Positions 56,500-64,000 of a stretch of 64,000 nucleotides of DNA are shown here, piece after piece. The stretch comes from Piezodorus guildinii (taxonomy: Eukaryota; Arthropoda; Insecta; Hemiptera; Pentatomidae): positions 100,761,063 through 100,825,062 of the forward strand of contig CM041297.1 of assembly GCA_023052935.1 (NCBI GenBank), given 5' to 3'. The notes under the pieces are model-generated. The model was not told the DNA's origin. It saw only the letters and a program-made list of their open reading frames with translations, and searched no databases. The translations under genes and the position numbers were made by a program. Position 1 is the first letter of the stretch; every line of letters begins with the position of its first letter.

Positions 56500-57765
56500 G
56501 TGTGGAAAATGACTTCTCAGAGTGTTAGACTGAATGATTTAAAAGTTGCAGACTTAAGACGGGAGTTAGAAGAACGAGATCTGGATACTTCCGGAACGAA
56601 ATCAGTACTGCAACAACGCTTGCGCCAATTTTTTGTTGATTCAGGGGAAAATCCAGACGAGATTACGTTTGAAAATGATTTCAGTAAGTTGTCTGCAACT
56701 TTTAAAACTGAATTAGGTACTGTTAAAAATGAGTTAGGTAATGTAGAAAAGAAGTTAGGTAATGAATTAAGTACTGTTAAAAATGAGTTAGGTAATGTAG
56801 AAAAGAAGTTAGGTAATGAATTAAGTACTGTTAAAAATACATTGGAGGCTAAGTTAGGCAATTTAGAAACTAAGTTAATGGAAAGTGTAGATAATAAGTT
56901 AGCTGATGTAGAATCTAGATTAGGAGAAAAAGTCGATTCAGTAGAAAATGAACTTAGGGTAAGAATAGAAGCTCTAGAAGAACGTATGAGCAACCCACCG
57001 ACAATCGACACCGACCAACCCTCTGAGAGAAGCCCTCACAACACCATTCCCTCCGCCAATGCTGGGATGCCACCAACGCACAACACCATCCCATTGTTCG
57101 ACGGGAAGACGCCGTGGGAGGACTACATGACTCTCTTCGAGACAGCGGCTTCGATCCACGGGTGGTCAAAGGAGACGCAAGCATCAGCGTTGTGCCTAGC
57201 CTTGCGTGGAGACGCCTTAGGAGTGCTACAGGGGATGCCCATGTCGGAGCGGTGCAACTACGGTGAGCTGATAAGAAGACTGGAGATGCGTTTCGGCCAT
57301 CGCCACATGGACCAACTATACCGTTCCCAGTTAAAGAACAGGGTCCAGAAGACCAACGAGACGCTGCAGGAGTTTGAAGCAGATATCGCCCGGCTAGTGA
57401 GGAATGCCTACCCAACGGTCACCGACGACGTCTACGAGAGCTTGGCTATCGACAAATTCCTGGATGGACTTCGAGACCCGGAAACCCAACAGGCAGTGAA
57501 ACTCGCACGCCCTAAAACTTTGGGCGATGCATTGTCGCAGGCCATGGAATTCGAGGCTGTCAGGCAGTCAGTCCGTGGACATGCACGAGTTCGAGCGGCA
57601 GAAGCGGAGCCTAATGCGGCCCCCACCATCGAGGACATAGTAGCAAAGGTTTTGGAAGCCCTCAGGACCCGCAAAAAGGAGATACGCTGTTGGAGCTGCG
57701 GTCAACTTGGACACCCCAGAAGCAAGTGTCCTACCAGGAAGCCGGAAAAGCCACAGGAAAACTAA
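56500..57765 (+). CDS. gag: Gag with SAP domain, coiled coil and zinc knuckle
   Basis: This 421-residue structural protein would form the virus-like particle. Residues 8-43 (LNDLKVADLRRELEERDLDT, then SGTKSVLQQRLRQF) form a SAP motif, a helix-turn-helix that usually binds AT-rich DNA and is uncommon at the start of Gag. Residues 60-165 are a predicted coiled coil with an exact 18-residue tandem duplication (nt 56722-56829). Residues 195-355 match the retrotransposon Gag capsid fold (PLFDGKTPWEDYMTLFE and LEMRFGHRHMDQLYRS). Residues 397-410 are a CCHC knuckle (CWSCGQLGHPRSKC). Start may be M1 or M4 (56509). The end overlaps the pol frame. Confidence 0.93.
   Translation: MWKMTSQSVRLNDLKVADLRRELEERDLDTSGTKSVLQQRLRQFFVDSGENPDEITFENDFSKLSATFKTELGTVKNELGNVEKKLGNELSTVKNELGNVEKKLGNELSTVKNTLEAKLGNLETKLMESVDNKLADVESRLGEKVDSVENELRVRIEALEERMSNPPTIDTDQPSERSPHNTIPSANAGMPPTHNTIPLFDGKTPWEDYMTLFETAASIHGWSKETQASALCLALRGDALGVLQGMPMSERCNYGELIRRLEMRFGHRHMDQLYRSQLKNRVQKTNETLQEFEADIARLVRNAYPTVTDDVYESLAIDKFLDGLRDPETQQAVKLARPKTLGDALSQAMEFEAVRQSVRGHARVRAAEAEPNAAPTIEDIVAKVLEALRTRKKEIRCWSCGQLGHPRSKCPTRKPEKPQEN
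57672..57762 (+). promoter_or_regulatory. Region of the gag-pol -1 frameshift
   Basis: Pol lies in the -1 frame and is open through the end of gag. Candidate slip sites in the gag frame are C-AAA-AAG (57672-57678) and G-GAA-AAC (57756-57762, just before the gag stop). Neither is a textbook heptamer. A slip at the first would drop the zinc knuckle from Gag-Pol; a slip at the second would keep it. Confidence 0.4.
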
Positions 57766-60700
57766 GGAGGGTTGATGGGAAGGGGCAACTGTCAACCCGT
57801 AGCATCAAAGGCCCCAGGGTCGCACTGAGAATCGCGACAATAGGGAGCAAGACAAATAGTTTTTATGTGGATGGAATGGTGAACGGGCAGCTGCGGAGTT
57901 TTCTGCTGGATACCGGCGCAACCATGACAATACTGAACCCGAAGGCAGTTAACGCTAAGAAGATATCACCTACCACTTGGGCGTTACGGACAGCCACAGG
58001 ACAGCCAGCCGAGGTCTACGGGGAGACAGTTGCCACTTTCTTCATCGGGGGCCAACGTCTAGAGCACCGCGTTCTCGTGGCGAAAATAGACGAGGAAGTC
58101 ATCTTCGGCATGGACTTGATGATCAAATACGGGATCAAGCTGGACATGTCGAGAGGTGTGATGACGCTGGGAGACGAAGAGGTCATCCTTCGGCAGGGAA
58201 AGGACCTCTATGCACGAGTACTCCTACTAGAAGACACCACTTTACCTGCACGGAGTCAAATTCTGACGCATGGGACGATCAATGGACGACTACCGGAGGG
58301 TCAATGTCTTCTACTTGAACCTGGGAAGCACGAGGAGCAGGAAGTCGGACGCGGTGTTCTGGTTGCAAGGTCTCTCATCAAGGTCGGACATACCACCCCA
58401 ATCCGACTGATGAATCTGAACAGCTTCCCGGTGACACTAAAGAGAGGAACACCAGTCGGGGAATGTACGGCCGCTACCTCAGTAGTCCGACAGCTACAAC
58501 GCAACCCCACCGAGCAACGAGGACTACCCGAAGAATTAAAAGGATTCGTGGAGGAATCATGCAGAGAACTTTCGCCTGAACAGAGCGAAATCGTGAAGAG
58601 ACTGATTACCCGATGGCAGGACATTTTTGAGATCAGCTCAGGACCACGGGGTAGAACGAACATCGTCCAGCACAAAATTGACACCGGGGATACAAAGCCC
58701 ATCCGACAGATCCCGAGGAGGCTGCCGCTAGCTAAACGAAAGGATGCCGAGGAGATTATTAAGGATATGGCGAATGATGGTGTCATCGAGCCCTCGAGTA
58801 GCCCATGGATGTCTCCTGTCGTACTGGTGAAAAAGAAAGATGGGACGACAAGATTCTGCGTAGATTACCGTCTTTTGAACAACGCCACGAAGAAGGACAG
58901 TTACCCACTCCCAAGGATTGACGACACGCTGGACACACTAGAGGGTTGCAAACTATTTTCTACCTTGGATCTCCGCAGTGGATATTGGCAGGTTGGATTA
59001 GCACCGGAAGATAAGGAGAAGACGGCATTTTCAATCGGCACTGGCCTCTGGCAATTTACGGTAATGCCATTCGGGCTTTGCAATGCTCCTGCAACGTTCG
59101 AGAGGCTGATGGAAAGCGTCTTAAGAGGCCTTTCTTGGGAGATATGCCTGGTTTACTTGGACGACATCATTGTACTGGGAAAATCCTTCACTCACCATCT
59201 GGAGAATCTGGAGCGGGTCTTCGAACGGCTGCGTGCAGCTAATCTAAAACTGAACCCGAAGAAGTGCAATCTCTTCCGAAGGCAAGTCAACTACCTGGGG
59301 CATGTTGTATCAGACAACGGAGTTGCTGTTGACCCAGAGAAGATTACAGCGATCACCAATTGGCCAGCACCTCGAGATAAGCACCAAGTGAGAAGTTTCC
59401 TCGGGCTCTGCACCTACTACAGGAGGTACGTGAAAGGATTCGCCAACATCGCAAAACCTCTTACCAGGCTCACTGAGGAAAAACGGACTTTCCTTTGGGA
59501 TCGCGAGTGTCAGGCTTCATTTGAGGAGTTAAAGAAGAAATTGAGTAGTGCGCCTATTCTAAGCTATCCACGTCCCGAGGGCAAGTTCATTCTTGACACA
59601 GATGCCAGCAACACTGCTATTGGAAGCGTCCTTTCCCAACTCCAAGACGGGGAAGAAAAGGTTATTGGGTACTTCAGCAAAGCACTGTCAGCTCCAGAAC
59701 GCAACTACTGTGTCACAAGGAAAGAGCTTCTGGCAGTGGTTAAGTCCATAGAGCACTTTCATAAATACCTGTATGGAAGAAGATTTCTACTGAGAACGGA
59801 CCACGCAGCTCTAATGTGGCTGCTGCGATTCAAGTCACCGGAGGGACAAGTTGCACGGTGGATCGAGCGCCTTCAGGAATATGACTTCGAATCTGCTCAT
59901 CGTTCTGGAACGAGTCACCGGAATGCGGATGCGCTCTCAAGGAGACCCTGTGATGGAGAATGCAAGCATTGTTCTCGACAAGAAGAAAAGCAAGCAACAG
60001 TGTTGCGGACTACGGTCGTTACCGACGGTTGGCAGGACACACAAGTGGCAAAGGAACAGGACGAGGACCCGGACTTGAAACAAATAAGGGAATGGAAGCT
60101 ATCAGGCCAAAGGAGACCAAGCTGGCAGGATGTTGCTCCAATGTCGAAAAATATAAAAACCTATTGGGCTCAATGGGACTCCATTCTACTGGACAAAGGT
60201 CTGCTGAAACGAGCATTGGAGAACACGGAGGGAGATCAGCGGAGACTACAGCTCATCGTACCAAAGATTAAAGTGCCCGAAGTACTGAGGGAACTACATG
60301 ATGGAGCATCTGGTGGCCACCTTGGAGTTCACCGGACATTAGAAAAGGTTCGGGAACGCTTTTACTGGGCAAACCTCAAGGACGATGTGTTAGATTGGTG
60401 CCGGCGGTGTGCAACTTGTGCCGCCTCTAATGGACCGATAAGGAAAAAGAAGGCACCTATGAAGAAATACAACGTAGGAGCACCATTCGAGAGAATAGCG
60501 GTAGACATCGCTGGCCCTTTTCCTGTGACAGATAATGGCAACCGATATATTCTCGTGGCCATGGATTATTTTTCAAAGTGGGTGGAAGCTTACGCCCTTC
60601 CGAATCAGGAGGCCGCCACGGTTGCAGATGTTCTCGTGAAGCAGCTCGTCAGTCGGTTCGGGGTGCCCATGGAACTTCACGCTGACCAAGGAAGAAACTT

Positions 60701-61949
60701 TGAGTCGGCAGTCTTCACCAGGATGTGCGAGGCTCTAGGAATACGAAAGACCAGGACGACGCCTCTTCACCCTCAGTCCGATGGCATGGTAGAGCGCATG
60801 AACAGGACAATGGGTCGATATTTGGCCAAGGTAGTTTCTGACCATCAGCGAGACTGGGACCAATATCTTCATCTGTTCCTGCTAGCCTATCGTAGTTCAG
60901 TTAATGAAACGACAGGGCAGACCCCCGCCAATGTCGTGTTCGGCAGAGAACTACGCTTGCCTTGCGATCTGAAATTCGGTTTCAAGCCTGATGAGGAGGT
61001 CGCCGGAGAAGACTACGTCACGAACCTACGGAAGCGAATGAACACTATTCACGAGAAGGTTCGCACAAACATCCAGGGAGCAAGTGACAGAATGAAGGAG
61101 CGTTATGACATCAAGGCAGAGAAAGGTGGCTTCCAACCTGGAGACTTGGTCTGGCTACACGATCCTCGAAGAAGGCAAGGCTACTCACCGAAACTTCAAA
61201 ACTCCTGGGACGGACCGTATGAGGTCATCAAGAGGATCAATGATGTCATCTATAGGATCAGGAAGCAGCCCAAAGGAAAACCCAAGGTAGTCCATTTCAA
61301 CCGATTGGCTCCATACAAGGGAAACCATGGCCCTACAGAGGAACAGCAAGTGAGGAACCTCACCGACAAGGACCTAACTCCCCATCCTAAGGCGCCAGAC
61401 TCCCGTAGGGTAACGCAGACAGTTTACAGAGACATATTCTCGTTACCGGTAGACTATGCTCTAGCACATTGTGTCGCCGAACATCTGAGGGATTCCCGGG
61501 GGATTGCGACGGTCTTCAGGAAGAAGTTCGCTGGAATTGAAGAGCTGGAACGCCAGGGACCAAGAGTTGGGAAGACTCTCCATCAAGAGCATGAAGGCCG
61601 GCACCTGTTTTACTTGGTCACCAAGAGTTCATCAGAGCAGAAGCCGACATACGACACACTGCGCCGGAGTCTTGACGACCTGCGGAGAAAGCTTCTGGAA
61701 CTGCGTGTCACCAAGCTCGCCATCCCGAAGTTGGGTTGTGGATACGATGGCCTGGAGTGGAGGATTGTCAGGAACATTGTAGAAGAGACGTTCGCCAACT
61801 CTGGAGTCATCATAATGGTATGCACGTTCAACCCCTGGAAAGACAAAACACCTACATCGGAGGAAGATCAGCATCGCTCAGCTTCTGCAATCTGTGCTCT
61901 GGGGCAGAGCACGTCTAAGGAGGGGGTAGTGCTACGGTCAAGACAATGA
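57690..61949 (+). CDS. pol: Gypsy Pol polyprotein ending in a TARG1-type macrodomain
   Basis: Numbered from 57690, 1419 residues, made by -1 frameshift from gag. Protease: DTGA at 74-77. Reverse transcriptase: TRFCVDYRLLN (387), SGYWQVGLAPEDKEKTAF (430-447) and the YLDD box at 489-492. RNase H: LDTDAS (635-640), RKELLA and TDHAAL. Integrase: zinc site H877, H881, C907 and C910; catalytic D939, D999 and E1035; then a GPY-like module (WDGPYEVI, 1173-1180). After a linker (1210-1240), residues 1247-1380 form a macrodomain closest to OARD1/TARG1: RDIFSLPVDYALAHCVAEHL, RGIATVFRKKF, YLVTK with K1312, and LGCGYD with D1353. These two match the lysine and aspartate TARG1 uses to cut ADP-ribose from acidic residues. 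The last residues (from about 1414) are encoded inside the 3' LTR. Confidence 0.95.
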   Translation: MELRSTWTPQKQVSYQEAGKATGKLRRVDGKGQLSTRSIKGPRVALRIATIGSKTNSFYVDGMVNGQLRSFLLDTGATMTILNPKAVNAKKISPTTWALRTATGQPAEVYGETVATFFIGGQRLEHRVLVAKIDEEVIFGMDLMIKYGIKLDMSRGVMTLGDEEVILRQGKDLYARVLLLEDTTLPARSQILTHGTINGRLPEGQCLLLEPGKHEEQEVGRGVLVARSLIKVGHTTPIRLMNLNSFPVTLKRGTPVGECTAATSVVRQLQRNPTEQRGLPEELKGFVEESCRELSPEQSEIVKRLITRWQDIFEISSGPRGRTNIVQHKIDTGDTKPIRQIPRRLPLAKRKDAEEIIKDMANDGVIEPSSSPWMSPVVLVKKKDGTTRFCVDYRLLNNATKKDSYPLPRIDDTLDTLEGCKLFSTLDLRSGYWQVGLAPEDKEKTAFSIGTGLWQFTVMPFGLCNAPATFERLMESVLRGLSWEICLVYLDDIIVLGKSFTHHLENLERVFERLRAANLKLNPKKCNLFRRQVNYLGHVVSDNGVAVDPEKITAITNWPAPRDKHQVRSFLGLCTYYRRYVKGFANIAKPLTRLTEEKRTFLWDRECQASFEELKKKLSSAPILSYPRPEGKFILDTDASNTAIGSVLSQLQDGEEKVIGYFSKALSAPERNYCVTRKELLAVVKSIEHFHKYLYGRRFLLRTDHAALMWLLRFKSPEGQVARWIERLQEYDFESAHRSGTSHRNADALSRRPCDGECKHCSRQEEKQATVLRTTVVTDGWQDTQVAKEQDEDPDLKQIREWKLSGQRRPSWQDVAPMSKNIKTYWAQWDSILLDKGLLKRALENTEGDQRRLQLIVPKIKVPEVLRELHDGASGGHLGVHRTLEKVRERFYWANLKDDVLDWCRRCATCAASNGPIRKKKAPMKKYNVGAPFERIAVDIAGPFPVTDNGNRYILVAMDYFSKWVEAYALPNQEAATVADVLVKQLVSRFGVPMELHADQGRNFESAVFTRMCEALGIRKTRTTPLHPQSDGMVERMNRTMGRYLAKVVSDHQRDWDQYLHLFLLAYRSSVNETTGQTPANVVFGRELRLPCDLKFGFKPDEEVAGEDYVTNLRKRMNTIHEKVRTNIQGASDRMKERYDIKAEKGGFQPGDLVWLHDPRRRQGYSPKLQNSWDGPYEVIKRINDVIYRIRKQPKGKPKVVHFNRLAPYKGNHGPTEEQQVRNLTDKDLTPHPKAPDSRRVTQTVYRDIFSLPVDYALAHCVAEHLRDSRGIATVFRKKFAGIEELERQGPRVGKTLHQEHEGRHLFYLVTKSSSEQKPTYDTLRRSLDDLRRKLLELRVTKLAIPKLGCGYDGLEWRIVRNIVEETFANSGVIIMVCTFNPWKDKTPTSEEDQHRSASAICALGQSTSKEGVVLRSRQ
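61407..61832 (+). other. Macrodomain (ADP-ribosyl hydrolase, OARD1/TARG1-like) within pol
   Basis: This part of pol encodes about 140 residues matching a whole TARG1-length macrodomain: the N-terminal strand (VYRDIF), the AHCVAEHLRDSRGIA ligand loop, the HLFYLVTK strand with catalytic lysine (codon at 61623), the KPTYDTLRRSL helix, the IPKLGCGYDGLEW loop with catalytic aspartate (codon at 61746), and the last strand (GVIIMVCTF). It is in frame with integrase, without stops. Nothing separates it from integrase except a polar linker, so release would need the element's protease or it stays fused. Confidence 0.9.
61917..61929 (+). other. Polypurine tract
   Basis: AAGGAGGGGGTAG directly precedes the 3' LTR, the usual place for plus-strand DNA priming. 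It lies inside the end of the pol frame. Confidence 0.8.
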
Positions 61950-62494
61950 CGGGTGGACCACGCCTGGAGGGGCCTAGATGAGGCTAGAGACTTCTGGACC
62001 TGGACAGTCCTCGAAGTGCCTGGAAAGGCCCACCGCCGTACCTGCGCCCGGGTCTAGAAGATTCGGCGGTGGTACAAATAGCGGTCCCCTGAGCCTGGGT
62101 GAGTCAGTCTTAATCCGGCTCAACAAGTATCAGTGATGTGTCAGTGAACAGTGACAGTGAACAGTTCGTGACAGTGTGACAGTATAGTGAAACTGTGTGT
62201 CAATATTGTGATAACCGGTCGGTGGGAAATTAGAAGACTGTAGTTTATATATGTGTTTTATAGTTGTAAGTTCTAGAATAAGTCTAACAGATTGTATGAA
62301 TTTACGTAAGTAGTTTATTTGTTAGGAATACCTCATTTTATATGTATACTGTTTAGTAGTTAAGCTAGTGATTCCATTATTATTGTTAATATAGTGGTTA
62401 GTAATCCCTTTGTATTTGTGTTTTCTGTATTTAATAAATATTTGTAATTTGTAAACTGGAGTAGCTCATTTCTCACACCCCGTAGCCCGTAACA
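61930..62494 (+). repeat. 3' LTR
   Basis: 565 bp, appears identical to the 5' LTR (constant offset of 6070). It holds the pol stop codon at 61947-61949 and the AATAAA signal at 62433-62438. Confidence 0.97.
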
Positions 62495-62712
62495 ATATTA
62501 AGGGGAAGTATTAAGATCGTAGTCTAGCAAGAAAACAAAAAGTCTTATAAAACTAAAATTTCATATTGAAGACAATTATACACCCGTGATGTAATAGCAA
62601 CTTTCCATCAAAATCAGCTCATTAGAAGAGCCACTTTAAACCAAGCATTTTGCACCTTTTTTCGATTTTCTCAAAAACAGATCCAACGATTTTGATTAAA
62701 CTCGCTATAACG
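62495..62712 (+). repeat. Repeat family A, right part of the gypsy target
   Basis: TTAAGGGGAAGTATTAAGAT and later TTTCGATTTTCTCAAAAACA continue the family A copy broken by the gypsy insertion. The copy is truncated at its 3' end. Confidence 0.75.
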
Positions 62713-63386
62713 TGAGTAATATATGATTAAACAACTGATTTATTCTCCCTTCTAATCCTCTATTATACTTTATCATATGTTTATATTTACAAGAATAGGA
62801 TTAAGCATATTAAGTATTGAGTAATATTAGTAGTCATCTTAACTTTATATATATATTTTAATATGTATCTATTACTTTTAAACGTATGATTCATTAGAAA
62901 AATACATTGTAATTATGTTTTATACGGATTATATCATATCAGAATTTCTTTGGAGATCACATCGTGGTACTTCTATCTCCGCTCACGTATACCAACAAAA
63001 CTGTTTGACTGCTGACAAAGTTGGGTTCCTGAGAACCAACTCCGGGGTTCATACATATTCCAGTGCGTATCTGACCTCCATCGACAATGTTACTCTGACA
63101 CATCAATGCATAGAAAAAAAAGTCCAATATGTAATTGGTTATCAGTGTTGATATTTATGGAGGCTTTACCAGTACTTTGGTCCGTGCTCTTCCAGGAACG
63201 GTATTAAATATTTTGTATTCGTTATTTTTAATACTGTTAGTATACAATGTTTGCCTTTGTGACAACAAACAACAAAAATGTTAATACAAAAAAATGTTTA
63301 GATCATTCTCTTCTTAAGCAATAATTTATTTATTATCTGTATGATATTAGATATGTAATAGCGATGAGAGATTTAAAATTAAAATT
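62713..63386. other. No recognised gene
   Basis: AT-rich. The 78-codon frame at 62915-63151 has no family features that I recognise. Confidence 0.45.
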
Positions 63387-63395
63387 AAAGTATTT

Positions 63396-63678
63396 GTTTG
63401 TTTATTTATTTAACGTCCCTTAATGCTGCTGTGACTAATCGGACGATGCTACAGTGGGAGTTCTAAATTTTTCCTACCCAGATTTTATTAGGATAGGGAT
63501 CATTAACGAGTACCGGACATCGCACAGGCTCGGGACCACCTTTTAATGTCCTCTCTGAAGGACGGCATAACTAAGGATTTTTTACTCCCATTAAAAAATC
63601 CTAGGGCTACCTGCGGGTTTGAACCCGTGACCTTTGGCATAGAAGGCTGCTAACCACCCTACTACGGGTAACCCCTGA
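63396..63678 (-). mobile_element. SINE family 1, complete, 9-bp target duplication
   Basis: 283 bp with tail GTTTGTTTATTTATTT at the left, the body, B box (GGGTTTGAACCC on plus) and head. AAAGTATTT flanks it at 63387-63395 and 63679-63687. Confidence 0.9.
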
Positions 63679-64000
63679 AAAGTATTTAATAAGTGTTTAA
63701 ATAAAGCATTTTAAATCATTGACTTTTTTTACAATAAAAAGTAGAAGAAAAGAATGTACTTACGCAAACGACCTATATTGGCATAAATATGGAAGTATAT
63801 ATCAACCTTGTGAATATGTAATATAGCTTCGAAACGTCAGAAAATAAATTGAATAATTATTAGAAAATGTAATGCTCAAAATAAATTTGTCTAAGAACAT
63901 AATGTTCTTACATTTATTTATATTGATATATTATACTCTTCATTACATTAATTTTCATAGAAAAGGTGATGTGTACCGAAAAAGGCTTAAGTATGGGTGA
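63679..64000. other. No recognised feature
   Basis: AT-rich end of the window. No supported gene. Confidence 0.5.

Larger units (their letters stand above)
55860..62494 (+). mobile_element. Complete Ty3/gypsy LTR retrotransposon with a macrodomain
   Basis: A 6635-bp element: LTR, tRNA primer site, gag, overlapping pol in the -1 frame, purine tract, LTR. ATAT is duplicated at 55856-55859 and 62495-62498. Protease, reverse transcriptase, RNase H and integrase come in Ty3/gypsy order. Both ORFs are open and the LTRs look identical over 565 bp, so the insertion is very young and the element may still be mobile. There is no env. A macrodomain occupies the end of Pol. The GC content is much higher than the surroundings. 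Confidence 0.97.

Noticed and set aside
56517..57415. Long minus-strand open frames opposite gag (and others opposite pol, e.g. 58301-58786)
   Set aside because: They are antisense shadows of GC-rich, stop-poor coding sequence, without recognisable domains or start context.
61407..61949. Env-like or accessory retroviral gene after integrase
   Set aside because: There is no separate start, signal peptide or membrane segment. The sequence is in frame with Pol and matches a macrodomain.
62915..63151. 78-codon frame as a gene
   Set aside because: No recognisable domain, no promoter or splice signals, and AT-rich surroundings where such frames arise by chance.

Overview
This is an AT-rich, intron- and repeat-dominated piece of a eukaryotic nuclear genome, almost certainly from an arthropod. 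The best clue is a trapped piece of mitochondrial DNA at 29863-30277 in the order 16S rRNA 3' end, tRNA-Leu(UAG), ND1, with no second tRNA-Leu in between. That is the insect/crustacean (pancrustacean) order. Jockey-type LINE fragments, mariner remnants, Helitrons and tRNA-derived SINEs fit an insect with a large genome. I cannot name the species.

Only one host gene is visible: the first coding exon (15150-15533, + strand) of a PKDCC/VLK-like secreted tyrosine kinase, preceded by a TATA box and ending at a GT donor. No later exon was recognised, so most of the window to its right may be its first intron.

Layout. 1-3864: Jockey LINE end, a small MITE, then two Helitrons joined tail to head, both carrying the same mariner derivative. 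3831-10022: a 6.2-kb palindrome with 1-kb near-identical arms, a 21-bp minisatellite, a 112-bp satellite with higher-order structure and a 0.77-kb core. 10-18 kb: SINE and LINE fragments around the kinase exon. 18-43 kb: repeats, including four fold-back elements with 8-14-bp target duplications and a shared CTGATGA/stem/GAAAC motif like the hammerhead core of Penelope-like elements; one holds the mitochondrial insert. 43-55.8 kb: degraded LINEs, SINEs and three anonymous repeat families (called A, C and D here). 55860-62494: a complete Ty3/gypsy LTR retrotransposon. 62.5-64 kb: its interrupted target repeat and one more SINE.

The most notable object is the gypsy element. Its two 565-bp LTRs look identical, it has a 4-bp target duplication, and gag and pol are open. 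Pol continues past the integrase into a TARG1/OARD1-type macrodomain that keeps the lysine and aspartate needed for ADP-ribose removal. Gag starts with a SAP DNA-binding domain and a coiled coil with an exact 18-residue duplication. I infer that the element makes its own ADP-ribosyl hydrolase in the place where retroviruses have env.
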